Assembly (NCBI RefSeq): GCF_029051725.1
Contig: NZ_JAACFU010000017.1
Span: 97,621-161,620 of the forward strand
DNA from: Bradyrhizobium sp. CSS354
Lineage (GTDB): Bacteria; Pseudomonadota; Alphaproteobacteria; Rhizobiales; Xanthobacteraceae
Direction of reading: 5' to 3'
DNA length: 64,000 bases
Position numbers and translations under genes: made by a program. Below the pieces are notes generated by a model. The model was not told the DNA's origin. It saw only the letters and a program-made list of their open reading frames with translations, and made no database searches. The first letter of the stretch is position 1. Each line of letters starts with the position of its first letter. Shown here one piece after another: positions 56,367 through 64,000 of this stretch.

Positions 56367-57988
56367 AATTGAGGAAGCAAGATCAGGAATTTCGAAATCC
56401 AAAGGTGTTCTATCCGGATCCCAAAAACGTCGACCTCGATCGCGTTCTTATCAATTTGTTTCTCTTACTGCGTTGCGATGGAACGCGTCCCGCTACACGA
56501 GGACGTGCTAAGGCGGAGTTCGAGCAGGTTCGCGCTCATGTTGAAACGCTGGCGGCCATGCCCGGTGTGACGGGTGTTCTCGAGAATAAAGAAATTGCTC
56601 AGCAATGGCTCGAAACAGATATCTTTGACTTAGTGAATCGAAATCGCCCCACTGAAGCTATCGCATCGCTGCGTCCACTCCATCTTGATGCTCACAAAAT
56701 ACGCGTTTCGAAGTATTGCCGCGACTACAATCACGCCGATGCCCTCTACGCAATGCTGGAGCATGGCGATCGGCAAGCATTAGTGGATCTACGAAAGTAC
56801 TTGGAGCGAGGACGAGACCCTGCCACCGGCAGATTTGATGGCGCAACACATCTGGATCTCGAGACCCTAACAGTGCTGAAGTTGGTCGAGGACTTGCCGA
56901 ACATGCATCCTTCCGGGGAGACGGTTGCTAGTTTTGCTCCAGTTTGCGTTGGCCAGTCGCGCATATTGGGTGATGACGTCCAACGGCTATTGGCCTACCA
57001 AGATGTGATCCCCAGGCCGGTAATGATTGATTATCTCAAGGCCATCTTTGGATTGCACATCGGACTGTTCACGCTTCGGGTCGGCCGCCAATTGTCGGGG
57101 TGGGTGAAAGATCGGGCACCAAATACGAAGTGCCAATCGTGTCCTGTCCAAGGAGCAGCGGCCGAGCCGTTCCAGGACTGCCCCTACCAGCTCAGTTTCA
57201 CGGTTGATATGGGGAGCGATTTCCGAACTCGCATGGCGCAGCTCGCTCAGCAGGACGCTGCAAGCGAATACAGCGGTCTAATTCACCTGGTGAAATCGAT
57301 ATTCTCCGTGAACCAGCTCCTGCGCTATGCGCAAGAGGAGAAGCTGGGAACGTCGCCAGCAGAAGTTGTTGCGCTGTTGACCGATCCGCCGGATGGTTTC
57401 GAGGCAGATTTCAAAGCGCAATTGAAGGAACTCAGACGGCTAAACGAAGATAATGAGGAAATGCCCCTCGAAGTACAGTCGATCTTAGACGCCCGCCTAC
57501 CGCCTTTTGATACATTCATCGAAATCGTGAGTCATATCCGCCAGAAGCATCATATGACTTATCTTGTTCAGATGCTGGACAAGTTATTTCAGAAGAATTC
57601 TTCCTTTGGAGCGCTCATACAGGGGCGATCGAAAGCAAACCCTCGTCGTTGGCACCTGGGGGGACGACTACTGGAAGTGTTTGTACAGCTAGCGGTGTTA
57701 CGCGCAGATGGCGAAGGCATAGGCAGGCAATTCTCCACGGAGCCGATGCTAATCGACGACTTTTTGCGTTGGATTGAGAGGAGATATGGCTTTGTGATAG
57801 GCCCATCGACGCTTTCTGGTCGCAAGCCTACAACGCTCGACGAGCACCGCGCATTCCGAGAGAATCTTCGGGCGTTGAAAGATCGTCTCCGCGAAATCGG
57901 CTTTTATGACGACTTAAGTGACGCCTACAACGCGCAGACCGTCAAGCCACGGTATATTCTCACTCAGCATGACTTAGCAAATGACTGA
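56363..57988 (+). CDS. mad7: MADS protein MAD7-type, Cys-motif protein
   Basis: A 541-residue protein starting MKLRKQDQEFRNPKVFYPDP. It contains NTKCQSCPVQGAAAEPFQDC, a CxxC...C arrangement near residues 255-275 that may bind metal, inside an otherwise helical protein; the C-terminal block IDDFLRWIERRYGFVIGPST is reminiscent of a small winged-helix. I recognise it by its place and sequence as the MAD7 component of MADS; its biochemical role is not known to me. The ATG overlaps the upstream stop by four bases, and the 3' end overlaps the next start by eight. Confidence 0.72.
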   Translation: MKLRKQDQEFRNPKVFYPDPKNVDLDRVLINLFLLLRCDGTRPATRGRAKAEFEQVRAHVETLAAMPGVTGVLENKEIAQQWLETDIFDLVNRNRPTEAIASLRPLHLDAHKIRVSKYCRDYNHADALYAMLEHGDRQALVDLRKYLERGRDPATGRFDGATHLDLETLTVLKLVEDLPNMHPSGETVASFAPVCVGQSRILGDDVQRLLAYQDVIPRPVMIDYLKAIFGLHIGLFTLRVGRQLSGWVKDRAPNTKCQSCPVQGAAAEPFQDCPYQLSFTVDMGSDFRTRMAQLAQQDAASEYSGLIHLVKSIFSVNQLLRYAQEEKLGTSPAEVVALLTDPPDGFEADFKAQLKELRRLNEDNEEMPLEVQSILDARLPPFDTFIEIVSHIRQKHHMTYLVQMLDKLFQKNSSFGALIQGRSKANPRRWHLGGRLLEVFVQLAVLRADGEGIGRQFSTEPMLIDDFLRWIERRYGFVIGPSTLSGRKPTTLDEHRAFRENLRALKDRLREIGFYDDLSDAYNAQTVKPRYILTQHDLAND

Positions 57989-60900
57989 TCTGATCACGAA
58001 CGCAACTGAGGACGACCTCCACGAATTTGTGGCGAAGCAAATCTTTCCGATGATGGTCAGCGCCTTGGAGAAGGCAGGTACCGGTCAGCGTCTTCGGGTG
58101 ACGTCTCTGCCCCCCTCGGTTATGCGGCACATTTGCCAGAAGCTCCAACGCGACAATCGATGGTCTGCTAAAGTATTAACCGACGAAATAAGCTCCGAAG
58201 ATTGGCAGGCAACACCCACAAAAATCATCGAACTTCGTAACACGTTGGAGCAGCCGTTATTAGTGTTCATACCGCAAGGCCTGCGGAACGCGGCAGAGGA
58301 CTCTCTCGATATTGCGACATTTACTGAACTCTCCATGACTTCAGTCGCAAACGATTTGGTTGAGTCTCTTCTCAAGGAAGTCGAAAAGCCGCTCCATGAC
58401 GCAATGCGTGAGATGCTCGGCAGACTTAGACTTGAAAAATTCACGCGACATGCCGATGAGGAAGTGCAGTATCTATTGACCGTCAAGAAAAACGGTGGAA
58501 CTCCTGAGAGTGCCGGGGGTGCACTTTATGCCTTAGGCCTAATACCCGACTTCGCTCTTTTCACTCGTGGTTCTCATATCCAGTGGCTATCCCGCAATCA
58601 GGCTGTCTGCGGATTTTTGGGGGATATTGCGCAGCCATTGCAGTCGCGACTTGCACGCCTCCGTGTGACGCCCAACACACTTCAGCCAGAGTTGTTTCGC
58701 TTTCTACGCGATCAGCAATCGGACGATATACGTATATGGGCTAAACACGTCGCCTGTGACCAGCGGTATCGTCATCTTGCGTTCGATAGATGGCAATTCT
58801 CCGACACATTAAATGAGCAAGAGCTGCGCTTGATCTTGGAGCCGCTTACGCTCCCTGTCCAAGGTGCCGACGTTGTACCCGGAGCGGTCCGGCTTCCAGT
58901 GCTCAATTTGGCTGGAAAAGATGTTCTCAAAGTCGCCTTTCGCTCAGCGCCTAAACCAAGTCAGTATCCTTCCTGGAAGCACTTCCGTATTCAAATCCTC
59001 TCCGTTGAAGATGAAGGGCCGTCAGTTGCGTGGGAAAGCAATAACTACCCACGGACGTCGGGTCCCAACGCTCGTATTACGAGATCGGTACGAGTCACAG
59101 ATCTGCAATTCCTAGAAGAGGGCACGTACTACGTAAAGGTTGAAGCCTACGACACCGACGGCGCCCTCCTCAATGCCAGCCCGAGACTTATCGACCCGGA
59201 AGACGCGACCAGCCGCGCGGAGAATGAATCCGAAAGATTTTTGGTCCTTCGCGAAGACACCATTCCGCAACCCGCGGATTCTAGATCGGTATTGGTCTCT
59301 TCACTTCTAGACGGATGGATGCACGTCGCAGCGAAGGCTCTCGGGAGAAAGACACAAGATGAGCTGCCTAGCATAGGTGATGCAAATGGCGCGTGGGACG
59401 AACCTGTAGGAGCAGCGCCCCGCTCTGACGTCCATTTTGAGCTCGAAAGCCCCGGCTTCGCAGGATTGGCAATCTCTGTGCCCTCTCTACTGAGGAAGAT
59501 TCAGCTTGCTATTCTTCAGAATCCGAAACGTATCGGAAAGCACTACCTTTCGCTCTCCAGGGTACGATCTGCAGCGGACGTTGAACTAAATTATGACGAA
59601 GACTTCTTGCCGGACAATCCCCTAGTCAATGCATTTTTCAATGCACGCGCGGAAGTGTGTCGCTCAATTCTCAGAGACCATATTGCCGAGGGCGCCGACT
59701 CCGATGAGCTTACCCGACGGGCGGGAATCGTAGAAACAGTCAATTTACTTAATCATCAGGCCGCCATAGATAAGTACGTAGACGCGTATGTTAAGCTGGG
59801 GTCGTTTGCACTCGAAGCTGGAGGCGCCAACGGTATAAGACCACAAGCTATTGCTTCCTTGGACCTCGTTGAGCTGCGGTGGCGTTCCTCTGTAGGCGAC
59901 CCGGGACGAGCGCTTCTTCTCTCACCGACGCATCCACTCCGGCTAGCCTGGCACCTTGCGCATACGAGGTTATGTGCGAACTCAATTAACTCTTGGTCGG
60001 ATTCAACTCACGCCGTGCCATCTTGGCGTAGATTCATTGGGCAGCTCAGGAACGACCTCATTCCCTCTAACTTGCCTTTGGTAGTCTTTGATCGCAAAGG
60101 CCGAGGGTATGTCGAGCATACCCCCCTTACCCCTTTCTGGCCGCTGTACCTACCGGATCGAGGGATGGCAGATGCTCCGCTCGACGCCGCTGCGGCACGG
60201 GATCGAATCATTAATGCAATGGGAATGGGTAATCGCTCGGTTGCGCTTAGCACAGTAAGTTCTGAGGACATCGCAACACGATTGTTTGAGTATCTGCAGC
60301 AGCATCCCTATGCTGAGCAGTTGCGGCTGAACGTGTTCAACCCAGGCGATGGTAGATTTGTTGCGGACGTCTTGCGAGCAGTTGAGCGCCGCCGGATCAG
60401 CATTGATAAGAGAAATGCGCCCGCACTAAGATACGCCGTCCATCTTTTTGCAGCGACCAACCAACTTGATTTGGTTGCCGACGGGCTTGAGGCTCTTCTC
60501 GATCCCGAACGCCAGGTGAGCGAAGATGATGAGTTTACGCTAGCCTCCAGTAACCATTTGCTTCCGAAGCTGGTCTTCGCAAGGAATACAATAGAAGAGT
60601 TTTTGCAAGCGCCTGAACGCTACGCGGCGCATGTCTCGATACTGCACGAGCAGTTCATTGCCCACAGCCGCGTCGCGCGTGTCGACCATTTGAGGCGCGG
60701 GTCCTTCGTTTCAGGATTGGTTCAAGAACCACAAGTGCAAATCGAAGCTTCAGGACAACTTTTTGGCTGGACTAAAGGCCTTCGTGCTGAACCTGACCCG
60801 AGCTCGTCAGGTCCGGACACGGGAGCTGCTCTGGCTATAATGCAGTGCCTCGGCGCGTCCGTTGCACTCGGCAAGACTCCAGCACCCGGTTTTGCTCCGG

Positions 60901-63386
60901 TCATTGCTTTGAACTTGGATCCAAACGCCCAGGCGCTCTTGAGACGGGTGCACGACTATAGCGACTGGGTAGTTACTATCGACCGCAATCTCGGACTGGA
61001 CTATTTTGATAGCCCTAGCGCAGCAAACGAAGCGGGGTATCTTCTTGACTTTGCTCCCGAATATTTGAACGAGGATCGCCAACGCCTTCTTCTTACAACC
61101 CGAAGCACCATCGAACTGGAAGGCCTAATTCGGCCCGCCCTCTCCAGATTCGAACTCTTGTTAAGTGATGGAGATGAGGCAGTAGTTCTGGAAGCCATTC
61201 GGTCCCTTTCCGGACGACTTGCCTTGAGGTTCGAATCCGCCCGAACGCATTCGTCTGAAGTTGTGGGGCTGTTGTTGGCCCGATGGCTACTGGAGCGGGT
61301 CGGCATTCTTTCCGACCGCGTCGTTATTCCGCTCGACGCCCATAGAAGTTGGTTTCGGCGGGAAGAAGCTGAACAAGAGGTGTCCTCTCAGAAACGTGCT
61401 GATCTTCTGTTAGTCGGGTTTAGAAATAACAACACCCTTCGCCTCGACATCGTCGAGGTAAAGCTAAGAACCGAACTGGCTGGTTCAACCGCTCGTATAC
61501 AGCTCTACAGGAACATGTACGATCAGGTCGAGAACACTGAAGCACGTATTCGTGAGCTTTTCGATCCTCACTACTACGCGCTGCCGAGAGCAGATTTCGC
61601 GTTGAAAGCGAAGGAGCTCGGAACCATCCTATCATTCTACGTTCGGCGTGCGGTCCGTTACGAGCTACTAACCAAAGCAGCCGGTGAATCCGCTTTGGCA
61701 AAAATTGAAAGGCTCGACCAGGGCTACCAATTTGATATTCGATCGCTCGGTGTCGTTTTCGAACGCGCGGGCATTGGTACTCATGAGGATGAGGAGGAAC
61801 CCGGATTTCGTGTCTATCGATTTGGTGGCGATGTCGCTCAGCAGCTCCTATCCTTTGCAGTCAAACGCCATACCGAGCGAGTGAGCAAACGAAGCTCTGT
61901 GGCTGATGGTCGAAGGTCTTACCTCGAGCCATCGCCCGCGCCTGCTATTTCTAACCCGGAGCTCGAGTCGTTTCGGTCCCTACTTGCTGTGCCGCTCGTT
62001 GAGAGGCCGACGTCAGCCGAAATTGAGCTACCACCAACGGCCGCAAATGAAATCGTGCACACAGCGGAGGGGCCAGAAGCGGAAGCGTCTTTTGAAGCGA
62101 CGGACGATTGGCATCCAAGTAGCAATCGCCCCGACACGCCGATTAACACTCCTCAGGCCGGGACTGATACTTTGGGGGTGGCAGATATTTTATTGGGAGC
62201 GAGCGACTTCTCACCGCAATTCGGGGTCCTCGGAAAGAGTGCTGATAAAACTGTCGCAATCGATCTGAATGGTTGCAACACCATTAGTTTGTTCGGTGTT
62301 CAGGGCTTTGGAAAATCGTACACACTCGGCGCAATCGCTGAAATGGCGACCACTCCAGTTCCCGGCATCAATGTTTTGCCGTCTCCACTCGCCACTGTCA
62401 TATTTCATTATCATAAATCTGATGCCTACGAACCTGAACACGCGGCAGCCATACATCCCAATCAGAAACAATCCGAAGTAGAAAGACTGCTATCGGATTA
62501 CGGCGCCCGCCCTAAGGGACTACAAGACGTGGTGCTGCTCGTGCCAGCCGCAAAAGTGGAGCAGCGTAGAGGCGAATATCCCGGAGTAGATGTAGAGCCA
62601 ATCCAGTTCAGCTCGGCAGAACTCGGCGCTGAAAGCTGGAAGTACCTTCTGGGTGCTTATGGCAATGATTCTCTGTACGTCCGCCAATTGGTCGCGATCA
62701 TGCGGCGGCACCGAGGTGATTTGACCTTGGATGTTTTCCGTCGCGAGATTGAAGCAGCCGAATTGTCGAAGGGAGCACGCCAGCTTGCCGAAGACAGAAT
62801 TCGCCTTGCCGAACCATACATCGATGATAGCAAGAGAATGGGCCAGCTTCTTCGTCCGGGCCGCACAGTAATAGTAGATTTGCGTGATGAATGGATTGAA
62901 AAGGATGAAGCGCTTGGGCTTTTCGTTGTGATGCTCAGAATTTTTTCGGCTCAAAGGCATGAGAGCCGGGAATTTAACAAGCTGGTCGTGTTCGACGAGG
63001 CTCATAAGTACATGGCAGAATCCGCATTGATTGGCCAGGTCGTCGAGACAATTCGCGAAATGCGACACCAAGCCACAAGTGTAGTCATTGCCAGTCAAGA
63101 CCCGCTCTCCGTTCCCCGTGCTGTCGTGGAGCTGACTTCAGTACTGATCCTTCATCGAATGACATCACCGCAGTGGCTCAAACATCTAAAAGGTGCGATC
63201 GCTGCACTCGACGAGGTAAATGAAGCTCAACTCGCCGCACTTAAGCCGGGCGAAGCCCTCATTTGGGCTCAAAGAAGCACTGACAAGCGCTACACCATTC
63301 GACCGCAGAAACTTGTAATCAGACCGCGCTTCAGCCAGCATGGTGGCGGCACAAGAACCGCAGTATCGGGTTCAACGGTCAGGTGA
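57981..63386 (+). CDS. mad8: MADS ATP-binding protein (MAD8-type), HerA-like ATPase
   Basis: A giant 1801-residue protein. The C-terminal 400 residues are a HerA/FtsK-like ATPase: SLFGVQGFGKSYTLGAIAEM (Walker A, about 1440) and KLVVFDEAHKYMAESALIGQ (Walker B, about 1668), followed by SVVIASQDPLSVP, the sensor-like region, and LKPGEALIWAQRS. Around residue 1140, RADLLLVGF...LRLDIVEVKLRTEL fits a PD-(D/E)XK core (Asp then Glu-x-Lys), so a nuclease function is possible. The long N-terminal part (1-1000) is of unknown fold. Such proteins translocate on DNA and couple recognition to cleavage. Starts eight bases inside mad7, as in a coupled operon. Confidence 0.8.
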   Translation: MTDLITNATEDDLHEFVAKQIFPMMVSALEKAGTGQRLRVTSLPPSVMRHICQKLQRDNRWSAKVLTDEISSEDWQATPTKIIELRNTLEQPLLVFIPQGLRNAAEDSLDIATFTELSMTSVANDLVESLLKEVEKPLHDAMREMLGRLRLEKFTRHADEEVQYLLTVKKNGGTPESAGGALYALGLIPDFALFTRGSHIQWLSRNQAVCGFLGDIAQPLQSRLARLRVTPNTLQPELFRFLRDQQSDDIRIWAKHVACDQRYRHLAFDRWQFSDTLNEQELRLILEPLTLPVQGADVVPGAVRLPVLNLAGKDVLKVAFRSAPKPSQYPSWKHFRIQILSVEDEGPSVAWESNNYPRTSGPNARITRSVRVTDLQFLEEGTYYVKVEAYDTDGALLNASPRLIDPEDATSRAENESERFLVLREDTIPQPADSRSVLVSSLLDGWMHVAAKALGRKTQDELPSIGDANGAWDEPVGAAPRSDVHFELESPGFAGLAISVPSLLRKIQLAILQNPKRIGKHYLSLSRVRSAADVELNYDEDFLPDNPLVNAFFNARAEVCRSILRDHIAEGADSDELTRRAGIVETVNLLNHQAAIDKYVDAYVKLGSFALEAGGANGIRPQAIASLDLVELRWRSSVGDPGRALLLSPTHPLRLAWHLAHTRLCANSINSWSDSTHAVPSWRRFIGQLRNDLIPSNLPLVVFDRKGRGYVEHTPLTPFWPLYLPDRGMADAPLDAAAARDRIINAMGMGNRSVALSTVSSEDIATRLFEYLQQHPYAEQLRLNVFNPGDGRFVADVLRAVERRRISIDKRNAPALRYAVHLFAATNQLDLVADGLEALLDPERQVSEDDEFTLASSNHLLPKLVFARNTIEEFLQAPERYAAHVSILHEQFIAHSRVARVDHLRRGSFVSGLVQEPQVQIEASGQLFGWTKGLRAEPDPSSSGPDTGAALAIMQCLGASVALGKTPAPGFAPVIALNLDPNAQALLRRVHDYSDWVVTIDRNLGLDYFDSPSAANEAGYLLDFAPEYLNEDRQRLLLTTRSTIELEGLIRPALSRFELLLSDGDEAVVLEAIRSLSGRLALRFESARTHSSEVVGLLLARWLLERVGILSDRVVIPLDAHRSWFRREEAEQEVSSQKRADLLLVGFRNNNTLRLDIVEVKLRTELAGSTARIQLYRNMYDQVENTEARIRELFDPHYYALPRADFALKAKELGTILSFYVRRAVRYELLTKAAGESALAKIERLDQGYQFDIRSLGVVFERAGIGTHEDEEEPGFRVYRFGGDVAQQLLSFAVKRHTERVSKRSSVADGRRSYLEPSPAPAISNPELESFRSLLAVPLVERPTSAEIELPPTAANEIVHTAEGPEAEASFEATDDWHPSSNRPDTPINTPQAGTDTLGVADILLGASDFSPQFGVLGKSADKTVAIDLNGCNTISLFGVQGFGKSYTLGAIAEMATTPVPGINVLPSPLATVIFHYHKSDAYEPEHAAAIHPNQKQSEVERLLSDYGARPKGLQDVVLLVPAAKVEQRRGEYPGVDVEPIQFSSAELGAESWKYLLGAYGNDSLYVRQLVAIMRRHRGDLTLDVFRREIEAAELSKGARQLAEDRIRLAEPYIDDSKRMGQLLRPGRTVIVDLRDEWIEKDEALGLFVVMLRIFSAQRHESREFNKLVVFDEAHKYMAESALIGQVVETIREMRHQATSVVIASQDPLSVPRAVVELTSVLILHRMTSPQWLKHLKGAIAALDEVNEAQLAALKPGEALIWAQRSTDKRYTIRPQKLVIRPRFSQHGGGTRTAVSGSTVR

Positions 63387-63914
63387 ACGCTCCCGTGCGG
63401 CGTGCGGGTCGGTCGCAAGCCGATCCCGGCCGGAATCGGCAGGGGGTGTCAAATCTAAGACATGACCTCGCGACAGCGGCTCAGCAAATTTCCCCCATAC
63501 CCCGCTCAGCCCTCATCCATTCCGCGGACACTTGCGGTGCGAATGATAGCATCTCGGTGAAATTGCGCTGTAGCGACCATCTTTTCGCTTGAGCACAGTC
63601 GGGATCCAAGTCGGCTATTTAGCCCAAGTCGCGCAAATAGCGCCAGCTTACCCCTATATTCACTAGCGTTTTCGACCGTTGAAATTCTCGATTTGCTGCA
63701 TGAAGGCACGATGGAGATTTTCGGTTGTCGACTGCGGCCGAGGGCACTCGCAATCGCGATCCCAACGTCGCGCGGCGGATTCCGACCACCACGATCACGA
63801 TGACGTGGTTCTTGGGGCAGCGGCAACGCCGCCAGAAACCCGCAATTCAACTCAGTTCTGAAAGAGCTTGAATGTAAGCGCAGCTCTGCGGCCCTTTTGA
63901 ATGGCGTTTGACGT
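63387..63914. other. Post-operon interval, no confident gene
   Basis: A GTG at 63383 overlapping the mad8 stop opens a 69-codon frame, MNAPVRRAGRSQADPGRNRQ, with no recognisable content and no good ribosome site; it may be a chance frame. The G+C content rises back to the level of the region before 44 kb, marking the right edge of the A+T-richer operon. A weak hairpin AGAGCT...AGCTCT lies at about 63864-63888. I see no terminator with a T run. Confidence 0.35.
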
Positions 63915-64000
63915 CTATTTTGTTCGCGTAGCGCGTCGCCGCGGTTTCCATGTGTCGGACAACGCGTTTACGGCGGCCTCGAGGGCATTCCGGTCGATCA
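63915..64000 (-). CDS. Possible C-terminal end of a gene entering from the right edge
   Basis: On the minus strand from the window edge the frame reads IDRNALEAAVNALSDTWKPR then RRATRTK and TAG at 63915. The helix followed by a basic tail has the feel of a real C-terminus, but only 27 codons are visible and another frame is equally open, so this is tentative. Confidence 0.25.
   Translation of the reverse strand, partial: IDRNALEAAVNALSDTWKPRRRATRTK

Noticed and set aside
48833..63386. BREX/Pgl or DISARM assignment of the methyltransferase-kinase-ATPase operon
   Set aside because: A NERD-kinase recalls PglW, but no PglZ phosphatase, BrxC/PglY or DrmA/B-type helicase is present, and an HsdS-like protein plus the Cys-motif and HerA-like proteins fit MADS better.
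1..64000. CRISPR array, tRNA or rRNA genes
   Set aside because: I found no regularly spaced repeat units, no cloverleaf with a CCA-type end and no rRNA-like conserved blocks while reading both strands.

Overview
The window looks like accessory DNA from a high-G+C alphaproteobacterium, most likely of the Bradyrhizobium/Rhizobiales type. The evidence is the protein style of CspA, the MOBQ/TraA-type relaxase remnant, the small genes typical of rhizobial conjugative elements, the IS3 and IS66 relics, and the rhizobial-type integrase. No core housekeeping operon, rRNA or tRNA is visible. All assignments come from reading motifs and recalling families; no database search was possible.

Layout. 0-10 kb is a decayed plasmid or integrative-element region. 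It holds a frameshifted nucleoside phosphorylase-like gene, an intact AbiEi/AbiEii toxin-antitoxin pair, a ParB-like relic, a DUF2235/Tle1-type alpha/beta hydrolase with a membrane partner, small mobile-element genes, a candidate structured sRNA, an oriT-like site, and a relaxase fragment fused to an oxidase fragment. 10-16 kb is a four-gene hydrolase cassette: S1/P1 nuclease, LOG-family protein, DUF3616 protein, and a trypsin-like/NUC1 endonuclease fusion broken by a frameshift. 16-21 kb has cspA, unknown proteins and a heavily decayed ATP-grasp peptide maturase. 21-25 kb has a multicopper oxidase with a cupredoxin, then a protein with a HELNEARTDP motif. 25.7-34.6 kb is a compact seven-gene operon ending in a LodA/GoxA-like quinone-cofactor oxidase and its LodB-like flavoprotein. 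34.7-48.4 kb is a graveyard: IS3 copy 1, an ORC-like ATPase, a STAND-type NTPase, an SMC-like ATPase, a metallophosphoesterase and a CDP-archaeol synthase-like gene are all broken, followed by one intact A+T-richer lipase-like gene and remnants of IS66, IS3 copy 2 and an integrase.

48.8-63.4 kb is the most striking part. It is an intact, translationally coupled five-gene operon: an N6-adenine methyltransferase, an HsdS-like specificity protein, a NERD/double-kinase/P-loop protein, a Cys-motif protein, and a 1801-residue HerA-like ATPase with a PD-(D/E)XK-like motif. I recognise this as a MADS-type (methylation-associated defence system) locus carrying mad2, mad5, mad6, mad7 and mad8, without recognisable mad1, mad3 or mad4 next to them. 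Its A+T content is visibly higher than that of the flanks, and it lies just beyond the 5' end of an integrase remnant, which suggests transfer as island cargo.

A theme of the window is selective decay. Defence- and mobility-type genes between 0 and 48 kb carry small frameshifts or stops, whereas the metabolic operons, the AbiE pair and the MADS operon are open throughout.
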